Assembly (NCBI RefSeq): GCF_902499125.1
Contig: NZ_CABVPX010000001.1
Coordinates: forward strand, 186,001-250,000
Reading direction: 5' to 3'
Length of the DNA stretch: 64,000 nt
From: Burkholderia arboris
GTDB taxonomy: Bacteria; Pseudomonadota; Gammaproteobacteria; Burkholderiales; Burkholderiaceae
Shown one piece after another: positions 37,325 through 46,221 of this stretch. The position numbers were made by a program, and so were the translations under genes. How positions within the stretch are numbered: the stretch's first letter is position 1; every line of letters starts with the position of its first letter. The notes beneath the pieces are model-generated. The model was given only the letters and a program-made list of their open reading frames with translations, was not told where the DNA came from and made no database searches.

Positions 37325-38884
37325 ATGTCATCTCCGTCACCCCAGGCGCCGCTGTCGGGCGCCAAGCTCGCGATCGGCACGATCGCGGTCTCGCTCGCCA
37401 TGTTCATGAACGTGCTCGACTCGTCGATCGCGAACGTCGCGATCCCGACGATCTCGGGCGACCTCGGCGTGTCGGTCGACGAAGGCACGTGGGTGATCAC
37501 GATCTTCGCGGCCGCGAACGCGGTGTCGATTCCGCTGACGGGCTGGCTGACCCAGCGCTTCGGCCAGGTGCGCCTGTTCGTCACGTCGATCCTGCTGTTC
37601 GTGTTCGCGTCGTGGCTGTGCGGGATCGCGCCGAACCTGCCGACGCTGCTCGCCGCGCGGATCCTGCAGGGCGCAGTCGCGGGGCCGCTCGCGCCGCTGT
37701 CGCAGGCGCTGCTGCTCGGCGCGTGGCCGCGGCAGAAATCGTCGAGCGCGCTCGCGCTGTGGTCGATGACGGCGCTCGTCGGCCCGATCGCGGGGCCGTC
37801 GCTTGGCGGCTGGATCACCTACGACTACAACTGGTCGTGGATCTTCTACATCAACATCCCGGTCGGCTTCTTCGCGGCGGCCGTCACGTGGTTCGTGTTC
37901 CGCGACCGCGAATCGGCCACGCGCCGCCTGCCGATCGATACCGTCGGCCTGCTGCTGCTCGTGCTGTGGGTCGCGTCGCTGCAGATCATGCTCGACAAGG
38001 GCAAGGACCTCGACTGGTTCAACTCGCCCGTCGTCGTCGCGCTGGGCATCGTCGCGCTGATCGGCTTCGCGTTCTTCCTCGTGTGGGAGCTGCACGAGGC
38101 CAACCCGATCGTCGATTTGCGGCTCTTCACGCAGCGCAACTTCGCGGGCGGCACGATCGCGATCTCGGTCGCGTACGGGATGTTCTTCGGCACGCTCGTG
38201 CTGCTGCCGCAATGGATGCAGGGCTACCTCGGCTACCGGGCGGTCGATTCGGGGCTCGCCACCGCGCCGCTCGGGCTGTTCGCGGTCCTGCTCACCCCGG
38301 TGATGGGGCGCCTGCTGCCGCGCACCGATCCGCGCTACATCGCGACGCTCGCGTTCGTCGGCTTCGCGGTCGTATTCATGATGCGCACGACCTTCTACAC
38401 CGACGTGTCGCGCTGGGATCTCGTGCTGCCGACGCTGCTGCAGGGCATTCCGATGGCGATGTTCTTCGTGCCGCTGACGTCGATCATCCTGTCCGGGCTG
38501 CCGCCCGAAAAGATCCCGGCCGCGGCCGGCCTGTCGAATTTCGGCCGCACGTTCTGCGGCGCGGTAGGCACGTCGCTGATCAGCAATGCGTGGAACGACC
38601 GCACGATCCTGCATCACGTGCGGCTCACCGAACAGGCGAGCGTCACCAACCCGGTTTTCACGCAGCAGGTCGACGCGACGCGCTCGCTGCTGCACATCGG
38701 CCCCGATTCGGCGCTCGCGTTCTTCAACGCTTCGGTCGATTCGCAGGCGGCCGTGATGGGATTGAACGACATCTTCTTCGTGTCGGCGATCATCTTCATC
38801 GCGATCATCCCGCTCATCTGGATCACGAAACCGTCGCGCTCGGGCGGCGGCGATGCCGATGCGGCGGCGGCCGGCGCGCATTGA
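37325..38884 (+). CDS. DHA2 family multidrug efflux permease (EmrB type)
   Basis: A 519-residue inner-membrane pump with about 14 membrane segments. MNVLDSSIANVAIPTISGDLG and GWLTQRFGQVRLFVTS are DHA2 motifs. It is closer to EmrB than the pump at 22.4 kb is. ATG 37325 opens directly into MSSPSPQAPL; the frame upstream is Arg-rich and not conserved-looking. No EmrA-like fusion protein is adjacent, which is unusual for the EmrB subgroup. Confidence 0.9.
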   Translation: MSSPSPQAPLSGAKLAIGTIAVSLAMFMNVLDSSIANVAIPTISGDLGVSVDEGTWVITIFAAANAVSIPLTGWLTQRFGQVRLFVTSILLFVFASWLCGIAPNLPTLLAARILQGAVAGPLAPLSQALLLGAWPRQKSSSALALWSMTALVGPIAGPSLGGWITYDYNWSWIFYINIPVGFFAAAVTWFVFRDRESATRRLPIDTVGLLLLVLWVASLQIMLDKGKDLDWFNSPVVVALGIVALIGFAFFLVWELHEANPIVDLRLFTQRNFAGGTIAISVAYGMFFGTLVLLPQWMQGYLGYRAVDSGLATAPLGLFAVLLTPVMGRLLPRTDPRYIATLAFVGFAVVFMMRTTFYTDVSRWDLVLPTLLQGIPMAMFFVPLTSIILSGLPPEKIPAAAGLSNFGRTFCGAVGTSLISNAWNDRTILHHVRLTEQASVTNPVFTQQVDATRSLLHIGPDSALAFFNASVDSQAAVMGLNDIFFVSAIIFIAIIPLIWITKPSRSGGGDADAAAAGAH

Positions 38885-39060
38885 TCCGTACCCGCTTCGG
38901 CCGGGCCCGGTGTCCTGCACGCCCGGGCCCGCGCCGCCCCCCCGCCGACGTAATAAAGACTTGCAATCGATACAGGCGGAAACGTCAACAGCCGGTGCCC
39001 GCCCCGCGTTTTTTCCTCATGCGCCCACGATCCGGACGCGCAACAACAGGAGAAAACACC

Positions 39061-39390
39061 ATGCGAGCCCTTACCCGCCAAATCGCGATTGCCGCCACCC
39101 TGATGTCGGTGCTGACCGGCACCGCGTTCGCCGACACGCCGTGGCAACAGGCGCATCCGCGCCGCGAAGAGGTCAACCAGCGCCTCGCGAACCAGAATCG
39201 CCGCATCCATCACGAAGTGAAGGAAGGCGAGATGTCGCACGCCCAGGCAGCACGCCTGCATCGTGACGACCGCAAGATCCGCCAGGAAGAGCGGGACATG
39301 GCTGCGCAGGATCGCAGCCACATCACGAAGAGCGAAAAGCACGTGCTGAACCAGCAGGAAAATGCGGTCAGCAACAAGATCGGCCAATAA
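39061..39390 (+). CDS. Small periplasmic helical protein
   Basis: A 109-residue protein with a clean signal peptide (cleavage after TGTAFA). The mature part is highly charged and helical (REEVNQRLANQNRRIHHEVKEGEMS..., with His/Gln/Arg/Asp). It resembles the small Burkholderia secreted hypotheticals with LTxxEAxxLxxxxRxIRxxEr heptads that occur near stress genes. ATG 39061 has AGGAGA 9 bp upstream. Confidence 0.8.
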   Translation: MRALTRQIAIAATLMSVLTGTAFADTPWQQAHPRREEVNQRLANQNRRIHHEVKEGEMSHAQAARLHRDDRKIRQEERDMAAQDRSHITKSEKHVLNQQENAVSNKIGQ

Positions 39391-39434
39391 CAGCGACAAC
39401 ACCGGCAAGCGCCCATTCGCCATCACCTGAAACG

Positions 39435-39459
39435 CCCGCTGCCGCGATGCGGTAGCGGG
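39435..39459 (+). terminator. Probable terminator after the small periplasmic protein
   Basis: CCCGCTGCCGC and GCGGTAGCGGG pair with one mismatch around GAT, followed by TGCTTGTGCTTG. Confidence 0.5.
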
Positions 39460-39654
39460 TGCTTGTGCTTGTTGTGTATCGAATCGTTTCAACGCGCCAA
39501 CGGCTTCAAATGCTGCGGGTATACTCCGTCGTCAGCCGCCTGTCGCATCGTCGTCCGTCAAAAAATGGCCCGATTCCGGGCGGTTTCGTCGCGAAGCTTC
39601 GCGTTTCGCCTACCCCGCGCCCCAGCCTCGATACGAGACACACGACGACCGACC

Positions 39655-39987
39655 ATGAAACGATTCCTGCTGCTCCTTCCCGCCGCCCTGCTCGCCGCCT
39701 GCGGTTCCGCGCCCTCGTCCGATTCGGCTTCCTCGGGTGCCGCGCCGATGATCTACGTGTCGTCGCAACGTCCGGCCTACGCGATCGCGAACTGCCTCGA
39801 CAGCCGCCTGTCGGGCACCGAACAATCGCAGCACAACGGCGTGACCGACATCTCCGTCGGCTCGAATTCGTACTTCGTCACGCTGACGCCGTCGGGCAAC
39901 GGCTCGGTCATCAAGGTCGTCCGCGGCTCGGGTAGCGAGCCGGCCGAGGAAGCGATGCGCTTCGCGATCGCACGCTGCGCGATCTGA
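39655..39987 (+). CDS. Small putative lipoprotein (110 aa)
   Basis: A 110-residue lipoprotein: LLPAALLAACGSAP gives lipobox Cys16. The mature part (ISVGSNSYFVTLTPSGNGSVIKVVRG) is probably an all-beta/alpha domain with two Cys (in ANCLDSR and at IARCAI) that may form a disulfide. Function unknown. ATG 39655 begins the signal. Confidence 0.78.
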   Translation: MKRFLLLLPAALLAACGSAPSSDSASSGAAPMIYVSSQRPAYAIANCLDSRLSGTEQSQHNGVTDISVGSNSYFVTLTPSGNGSVIKVVRGSGSEPAEEAMRFAIARCAI

Positions 39988-40114
39988 CGCCCGCCGGTGC
40001 CGGGCGCCCGCCCGGCCCGCCGCTGCGCGCCAGCCGGCGCGTACGCCGAATATTTTCATCCGGGCGTCCGTCGATGAGAGAATCGCACCACGATTCCTTT
40101 TCGATGGAGCCCGC

Positions 40115-41704
40115 ATGAAGCACCTGCTGTCCCGGTTGTTCGTCAGCGCCGCGCTCGTCGCGCTTGTTCCGGCGCTGCCGGCGCAGGCTGCCACGCCGCC
40201 CGGCATCTTCGTCGTCGCCACGCAGCTCGGCGAATTCACGACCCTCGACCCGAGCGGGATCTACGAGCTGGTGCCGTCCGAATATGTCGCGAACACCTAC
40301 GAACGCCTGGTGCGCGTCGACCTGAAGGACCCGACACGCTTCGACGGACAGATCGCGCAATCGTGGACCGTCGGCGCCGACGGCACGACCTACACGTTCA
40401 AGCTCCGCCCCGGCCTCACGTTCCATTCCGGCAACCCGGTGACCGCCGACGACGTCGCATGGTCGCTGCAGCGCACCATCCTGCTCGACAAGGGGCCGGC
40501 CGGCGTGCTCGCCGATCTCGGCCTCACGAAGGCGAACGTGATGCAGAAGGTGCGCGTGGTCGATCCGCAGACCGTCGTGCTCGAAACCGACCGCAAGTAC
40601 GCGCCGAGCTTCGTGCTCAACGTGCTGAGCGCGTGCCCGGCCTCGGTGTTCGACAAGAAGCTCCTGCTGTCGCACCAGCAGGGCAACGATTTCGGCAGCG
40701 GCTGGCTGCGGACCAACGATGCGGGCTCGGGCCCGTACCAGCTCGTCAAGTGGACGCCGAACGAGACCATCGTGCTGCAGCGTTTCGAGAAGTACCGCAC
40801 GCCGTACCCGATGAAGCGGGTCGTGCTGCGCCACGTGCCCGAAGCGTCCGCGCAACGGCTGCTGCTGGAGAACGGCGACGCCGACGCCGCGCGCAACCTG
40901 AGCCCCGACAGCCTCGCCGCGCTGACGAAGGCCGGCAAGATCAAGGTCGCGTCGTGGCCGGTATCCGCGCTGCTGTACCTGAGCCTGAACACGAAGAACC
41001 CGAACCTCGCGAAACCGGAGGTGCAGCAGGCGATGAAATGGCTGGTCGACTACGACGGCATCCAGCGCAACATCGTCAGCACGACCTACAAGGTGCACCA
41101 GACCTTCCTGCCCGAAGGCTTCCTCGGCGCGTCGAACGCGCGGCCGTACAAGCAGGACGTCGCGAAGGCGAAGGCGCTGCTCGCGAAGGCCGGCTTGCCG
41201 AACGGCTTCGACGTGACGATGGACATGCCGAACGACTATCCGTACCTCGAGATCGCGCAGGCGCTGCAGGCGAACTTCGCGCAGGGCGGCATCCGCGTGA
41301 AGCTGATCCCCGGCGATGCGAAGCAGGCGATCGGCAAGTACCGCGCGCGCCAGCACGACATCTTCATCGGCGAATGGTCGCCCGATTACATGGACCCGAA
41401 CAGTAACGCGCGCGGCTTCGCGTGGAATCCGGACAACTCGGATCAGTCGCCGACGAAGATGCTCGCGTGGCGCAACAGCTGGGACATTCCGCAACTGACG
41501 AAGGACACCGAGGCCGCGCTCGTCGAGCCGTCGCCCGCGAAGCGCGCGCAGCGTTACGAGGCACTGCAGAAGGCCGTGCTCGCGAACTCGCCGTTCATCA
41601 TCATGTTCGAGAAGGTCGTGCAGGTTGCGACGCGCCCCGGCGCGACCGGGCCGGAGATCGGGCCGATCAACGACCTCGTGTCGTACCGGACGCTCGCGAA
41701 GTAA
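40115..41704 (+). CDS. Orphan dipeptide-type ABC substrate-binding protein
   Basis: A 529-residue family 5 binding protein with signal peptide (cleaved after PAQA). It is a close paralogue of the DdpA-like protein encoded at 47.8 kb: both have EFTTLDP.GIYELVP.EYVANTY, SGNPLTADDVAWS-like blocks, TYKVHQTFLPEGFLG and KYRARQHDI. No permease or ATPase adjoins this copy, so it may deliver a second ligand to the Ddp transporter. The ribosome site is GGAG 7 bp upstream of ATG 40115. Confidence 0.9.
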   Translation: MKHLLSRLFVSAALVALVPALPAQAATPPGIFVVATQLGEFTTLDPSGIYELVPSEYVANTYERLVRVDLKDPTRFDGQIAQSWTVGADGTTYTFKLRPGLTFHSGNPVTADDVAWSLQRTILLDKGPAGVLADLGLTKANVMQKVRVVDPQTVVLETDRKYAPSFVLNVLSACPASVFDKKLLLSHQQGNDFGSGWLRTNDAGSGPYQLVKWTPNETIVLQRFEKYRTPYPMKRVVLRHVPEASAQRLLLENGDADAARNLSPDSLAALTKAGKIKVASWPVSALLYLSLNTKNPNLAKPEVQQAMKWLVDYDGIQRNIVSTTYKVHQTFLPEGFLGASNARPYKQDVAKAKALLAKAGLPNGFDVTMDMPNDYPYLEIAQALQANFAQGGIRVKLIPGDAKQAIGKYRARQHDIFIGEWSPDYMDPNSNARGFAWNPDNSDQSPTKMLAWRNSWDIPQLTKDTEAALVEPSPAKRAQRYEALQKAVLANSPFIIMFEKVVQVATRPGATGPEIGPINDLVSYRTLAK

Positions 41705-41850
41705 TCGCGGCGGCCCGCGCACCCGGCCCTGCCGGAGCACGGGTCATCGCCGCCGGCCGCCACGCCGGCGCTGCGCCGTGCGGCGGCCGCGATCTACAAT
41801 GGCCGGCGCCGCGCCGATGCCGCGCCGGGCACACGTAACGGGGAAACAAC

Positions 41851-43104
41851 ATGCATTCGAGCGAGCACGCAGTCTGCGTCGCGATCAACGACAACAACCG
41901 CGCGTGGTATGAAATGCTCGTGCCGTTCCTGCTGTCGCTGCGACAGACCGGCTACGACGGGCGGATCGCCGTGATCGGCTACGGGCTGTCCGAACGCAAG
42001 CGGCAGATCCTCGCCAGTCAGTCGGTCGACGTGATCGACGCGTCGGACGCGTATGCGCTGCCGGTCGGCCGCTTCATCGAGGCCGCCGAATATTGCGCGC
42101 GCCATCCGCAGATCCGCAAGCTCGCGCTGTACGACGCCGATATCTGGTTCTGCGCGCCACAATTCGACCTGTTCTCGCAGATCGGCGATGACCGGATCCA
42201 TGTGTGCCCCGACCCGCTGTTCTGCACGTTCGTCGTCACGCCGCTGATCGGCGAGCGGCGCGACCATCACTGGCGTCTCGTCGTCGATGAAGTCAACGCA
42301 CGCCACGGCGGCGCGCTGCAGGCCGGGCTCGTGGCCGGAACGGCCGATGCCTGGGCGCGTTATGCCGATCACCTGCGCGACTGCATGGCCCGCATCGGTA
42401 CCGATTTCCAGGAATGCTTCGGCATCGATACGACCTTCCTGCATCTGTGGAGCGCGCAAGGCGAAACGACGCTGCTCGACCCGGTCCAGAACTTCGTCAG
42501 CAAGTACGGCATTCACGAATCGTTCGATGCGGGCAGCGGCAAGACGACGCTCCGGTATCAGGGCGAACCGATCCGCGCACTGCACATGACCGGCGATATC
42601 CGCTTCCTCGACCGGTGGCGCTACTACACGAACCACATCGACGCCGCGCTGCGCGACGGCACGCCGTTCGCGCTGTCGGACGGCACACCGGCACCGTCCG
42701 ACGCCGTCGCCGCACGCATCGCCGCGGCGGACTACGTGCAATCGGCCGGGCTGGCCGTGTCGTCCGCAGCGATCGAGGCCAGCGCGGGCGCGTATCTGCA
42801 GGCGATCGACGAACCGGGCGGCACGATGCTCGTCGGCAGCGGAAACCACGAAGCGGTATTCACCGCGACCCGCGACATCGCGCGGCTGAACGTCTACGTC
42901 ACGCACCCGTCCGGCTCGCCGTCACCGCTGCAGTGCGAAGTGCGGGTCGACGGGCAGGCCCAGCGCAAGGGCACCGAACTGATGGCGCATTTCTCGTATC
43001 AGGTAGCGGCCGGCGCCGTCATCACGCTGCGCTCGACGAGCCTCGGCGGCCAGCAGTGCAACGCGATCTGGCGGCTGCGCGAAGCGCCGGACATGCAGCA
43101 GTAG
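41851..43104 (+). CDS. Putative glycosyltransferase-like protein with DxD motif
   Basis: A 417-residue cytoplasmic protein, not firmly assigned. Residues 5-250 look like a GT-A nucleotide-sugar fold: CVAINDNNRAWYEMLVPFLLSLRQ, then LALYDADIWF with the metal-binding Asp95-Ala-Asp97. Residues 310-417 are beta-rich and contain GSGNHEAVF and LRSTSLGGQQCNAIWRL, a separate sandwich domain. It stands alone, 146 bp after the orphan binding protein. A role as a glycan or protein glycosyltransferase is an inference from the fold pattern only. Confidence 0.6.
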   Translation: MHSSEHAVCVAINDNNRAWYEMLVPFLLSLRQTGYDGRIAVIGYGLSERKRQILASQSVDVIDASDAYALPVGRFIEAAEYCARHPQIRKLALYDADIWFCAPQFDLFSQIGDDRIHVCPDPLFCTFVVTPLIGERRDHHWRLVVDEVNARHGGALQAGLVAGTADAWARYADHLRDCMARIGTDFQECFGIDTTFLHLWSAQGETTLLDPVQNFVSKYGIHESFDAGSGKTTLRYQGEPIRALHMTGDIRFLDRWRYYTNHIDAALRDGTPFALSDGTPAPSDAVAARIAAADYVQSAGLAVSSAAIEASAGAYLQAIDEPGGTMLVGSGNHEAVFTATRDIARLNVYVTHPSGSPSPLQCEVRVDGQAQRKGTELMAHFSYQVAAGAVITLRSTSLGGQQCNAIWRLREAPDMQQ

Positions 43105-43122
43105 GCACCGGGCCGCTGCCGG

Positions 43123-44430
43123 TCAACCGAATGCCGCCCACACCAGGTAGGCATTCAACCCGACGATCACGACCGTCGCCGCGCCGGCGACGATCCGCAG
43201 CGGCATCCGCATCGCGTAAGCGCCCATCACGTCCGCGCGCGCCGACAGCATCAGCAACGCGATCATCGGCATCGGCAGCACGAAGCTCAGCACGACCTGG
43301 CTCGCGACCATCGCACGGGTGACGTCGCAGCCGAGCGCGACCACCGCGAATGCGGGCGCGATCGTCACCGCGCGCCGCACCCAGACCGACATGCGGCGGT
43401 GGATGAAGCCCTGCATCACGACCTGCCCGGCCATCGTGCCGACCACCGAACTCGATACGCCCGACGTCAGCAGCGCGACGAGAAACAGCGCGCCGGCCGC
43501 CGGACCGAGCACCGGGATCAGCGTGTGATACGCATCGCCGATATCGGTCATGCCCGGCGCACTCAGATGGAACGCCGACGACGCCATCATCACCATCGCG
43601 AGATTCACGAATCCGGCCAACCCGAGCGCCACGACGACCTCGCGGTTCGAGAATCGCACGAGCCGCCGCCGCTCCGCGTCGTCGCGCGGCGCGGTGCGAT
43701 CCTGCGTGAGCCCCGAATGCAGGTACAGCGTGTGCGGCATGATCGTCGCGCCGATGATCCCGACCGCGATCGTCAGCGCCGCGTGATCCGGAATCTGCGG
43801 GACGACCAGATGGAACGCGGCCGCGTGCCAGTCCTGCGGCGCGATCAACAGTTCGCCGAGATAGCACGCGCCGATCACGCCGACCAGCGCCGCGATCGCG
43901 GCCTCCAGCGGCCGGAAGCCGCGCTTTTCGAGCGCGAGGATCGCGCAGGTCGCCAGCGCCGTCGCGATCATCCCCGCGAACAGCGACAGGTGGCACAACA
44001 GCCCGAACGCGAGCGCGCCGCCGAGGAATTCGGCAAGATCGGTCGCCATCGCGGCGATCTCGGACGCGATCCACATGCTCCACACGACGGGCGCGGGGAA
44101 ACGGTCGCGGCACAGCTCGGCCAGATTGCGGCCGGTCACGATGCCGAGCTTCGCGGACATCGCCTGGAACAGCATCGCGATCGTGTTCGCGGCCAGCACG
44201 ACCCACAGCAGCCGGTAGCCGTACGCGGCGCCGGCCTGGATGTTGGTCGCGAAGTTGCCGGGATCCATATAGCCGATCGACGCGATCACGGCCGGGCCGA
44301 CGAACGGCAGCAGCGCGGCGACGCCGGTGCGGCGCCCTTCCAGCGCGGCACGCGTCGCGCCGTCGATACGCTCGGGAGACGGGCCCGGCAGCACGAGGCC
44401 GCCGGCAGGTTTGCTCGGGACGGGAAGCAT
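43123..44430 (-). CDS. mntH: Nramp family Mn2+/divalent metal importer
   Basis: A 435-residue proton-coupled metal importer with about 11 membrane segments. GYMDPGNFATN (helix 1 metal site) and IMPHTLYLHSG (helix 6) are the defining Nramp motifs. Start ATG 44430. It follows the oxalate decarboxylase-like gene by 98 bp on the same strand; that enzyme family needs Mn2+, so import and use of the metal are plausibly co-expressed. A 14-bp hairpin sits in the gap. Confidence 0.93.
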   Translation of the reverse strand: MLPVPSKPAGGLVLPGPSPERIDGATRAALEGRRTGVAALLPFVGPAVIASIGYMDPGNFATNIQAGAAYGYRLLWVVLAANTIAMLFQAMSAKLGIVTGRNLAELCRDRFPAPVVWSMWIASEIAAMATDLAEFLGGALAFGLLCHLSLFAGMIATALATCAILALEKRGFRPLEAAIAALVGVIGACYLGELLIAPQDWHAAAFHLVVPQIPDHAALTIAVGIIGATIMPHTLYLHSGLTQDRTAPRDDAERRRLVRFSNREVVVALGLAGFVNLAMVMMASSAFHLSAPGMTDIGDAYHTLIPVLGPAAGALFLVALLTSGVSSSVVGTMAGQVVMQGFIHRRMSVWVRRAVTIAPAFAVVALGCDVTRAMVASQVVLSFVLPMPMIALLMLSARADVMGAYAMRMPLRIVAGAATVVIVGLNAYLVWAAFG

Positions 44431-44473
44431 GGTGGAGTTTCCGTTCGAATGAGGAAGACCGATTCGGGAGCGG

Positions 44474-44510
44474 GCGCCGCGGCCGGCATGCCGCCTGCCG
44501 GCCGCGGCGC
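44474..44510 (-). other. Strong 14-bp hairpin between oxdC and mntH
   Basis: GCGCCGCGGCCGGC and its exact complement enclose a 9-nt loop. There is no T-run on the minus strand. It may tune mntH read-through or stabilise processed mRNA. Confidence 0.5.
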
Positions 44511-44528
44511 TGCACTGCGCATACCGCG

Positions 44529-45785
44529 TTACAGCGGCACGACGTCGGGACGATTGCGCGGAAACTGCGCGATCACGTCGGGCGCGACGTTCAGATGCGC
44601 TTCGACGAGCTTCGGCGGCGTATGCGCGAGCCAGTCGGACAGCGACACCTCCGCGTAGCGGTCGGTCTTGAAGATCTCGAGGAACACGAGATCGGTCTGG
44701 CCGGTGTTCTGCACGTAGTGCCCGAGACTCTTCTTCACGTAGCCGACGTCGCCCGCGCGGAAGTCGGCCGTCTGCGCCTTCGGCCCCGTGTCGAACACGG
44801 TCATCCGCGCTTCGCCCTGCAGGTAGTACTGCCATTCGTCCGCGTTCGGGTGCCAGTGCAGCTCCCTCATGCCGCCCGGGTGCACGGTGACGAGCGCCGC
44901 CGCGACGGTCGTCGACACGTTGAAGTTGGTGCTGTCCGCGATCCGCACTTCGCCGCCGCGCGTCTTCCTGACGGGCTTCATGTCGCCGAGCGAGAAGATG
45001 AACGGATGCGGCGGCGCCCCGGCCGACGCAGCCGACGCGCGCTGCGCTTCCGCGAGCGGGCCCGGTTCGTCGCCCTGGAAGATCCACAGGTTGTCGAGCG
45101 GAACGTTCCTGAACGCATCGGCCGGCACGCCGAAGTTGAGTGCGAGCACGTCGGGCGGCGTATGCGCGATCCAGTCGGTCAACAGCAGCGTGTTGAATTC
45201 CGATGCGCGGCCGTTATCGAACGCGAGCAGGAATTCGGCGCCGTCGGTGCCGAGGCCCTGCAGCGAATGCGGCAGGCCGGGCGGGAAATACCAGAGATCG
45301 CCGGTCTTGACGTCCTGCACCGACGGCCGCCCCAACTCGTCGAGCACCGTGATCCGGCAGCGGCCGTCGAGCATGATCGCCCACTCGGCCTGCTGGTGCC
45401 AGTGCATCTCGCGAATGCCGCCGCGCGTCAGGCGCATGTTGACACCGGAGATGGTTTCGGAAATCGCAAAATCGTCCTGCGTGACTTCGCGCGCCCAGCC
45501 GCCATTCTGGATGCGTTTATGCGCATTATTGAACGACGCCCAGAATAACGGCATCCCGTTGATATCGGTGGCCGGCGGATTTTGAAAGGACGGAAATTGA
45601 TTGGCGATGGCCGGATTTTTAGGACCCGGGTCGGTCACGCTCTGGCGATTGAGTGCATTCACCGCACCTTCCGGCGGGCGGTCCGGATTACCGAACGAGG
45701 CGGCCTTGGCCGACACCGCGATGCCTGCCGCAGCAATGGCGCCGGCCGTACCTGCCAGCATTTTGCGTCGAGAAAGATTCGTCAT
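44529..45785 (-). CDS. oxdC: Bicupin oxalate decarboxylase
   Basis: A 418-residue exported bicupin that splits oxalate to formate and CO2. The N-terminus SRRKMLAGTAGAIAAAGIAVSAKA is a Tat signal, so folded, metal-loaded enzyme would be exported. Cupin 1 has metal ligands His128, His130, Glu134 and His173; cupin 2 repeats HWHPNADEW and GHY. The lid segment reads SEFN (195-198) and keeps the Glu that separates decarboxylases from oxidases (SENS in B. subtilis OxdC). The ribosome site is GAGGA. The mntH gene follows, supplying the expected Mn2+ cofactor. Confidence 0.9.
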   Translation of the reverse strand: MTNLSRRKMLAGTAGAIAAAGIAVSAKAASFGNPDRPPEGAVNALNRQSVTDPGPKNPAIANQFPSFQNPPATDINGMPLFWASFNNAHKRIQNGGWAREVTQDDFAISETISGVNMRLTRGGIREMHWHQQAEWAIMLDGRCRITVLDELGRPSVQDVKTGDLWYFPPGLPHSLQGLGTDGAEFLLAFDNGRASEFNTLLLTDWIAHTPPDVLALNFGVPADAFRNVPLDNLWIFQGDEPGPLAEAQRASAASAGAPPHPFIFSLGDMKPVRKTRGGEVRIADSTNFNVSTTVAAALVTVHPGGMRELHWHPNADEWQYYLQGEARMTVFDTGPKAQTADFRAGDVGYVKKSLGHYVQNTGQTDLVFLEIFKTDRYAEVSLSDWLAHTPPKLVEAHLNVAPDVIAQFPRNRPDVVPL

Positions 45786-46221
45786 GGTTTCCTCTTCATT
45801 CCTGCAACCTTGAACACTTCCATTACGGAATACCTGCCGTTTTTCGATTATCGAAAATCAAGGATCCCGTGACTCAAGTTAAATCCAAATCATCACATAA
45901 ATTAAATGAATTATTAATCTGAATTAATGATTTAATCTGATTTACTTTAATTTTGTAATTATTGCGTTGCAGCGGGAGGATGAGCGATAGCGACGGAAGA
46001 TCGAAACATGCGCGCCGATGCAACGCCATTGATTCGCATGACTGATCAAATCGGCGCGCCATGCTCGCCGGAACACAAAAGTCGCCGTTCACCACCGGCC
46101 CGGCGGCCACCCGCCCCTATCACCTATCCTCACACCATAGTTTTTATCCGCTGGCGCGAATGATTTTGGTTTTGTTAGATGGATGACATTCGCTCATTCG
46201 ACGACAACGATCTAACAGCCG
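45786..46221. promoter_or_regulatory. AT-rich divergent control region between oxdC and the RpiR gene
   Basis: A 436-bp spacer. TTTTCGAT-T-ATCGAAAA (45841-45857) is a perfect hyphenated palindrome 56 bp from the oxdC start. Bases 45880-45965 are strongly A/T-rich and contain TTAATCTGA twice, unlike anything else in the window. Nearer the RpiR gene, two interleaved inverted pairs lie at 46157-46217 (see findings). Both promoters must be here; their boxes are unclear. Confidence 0.55.
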
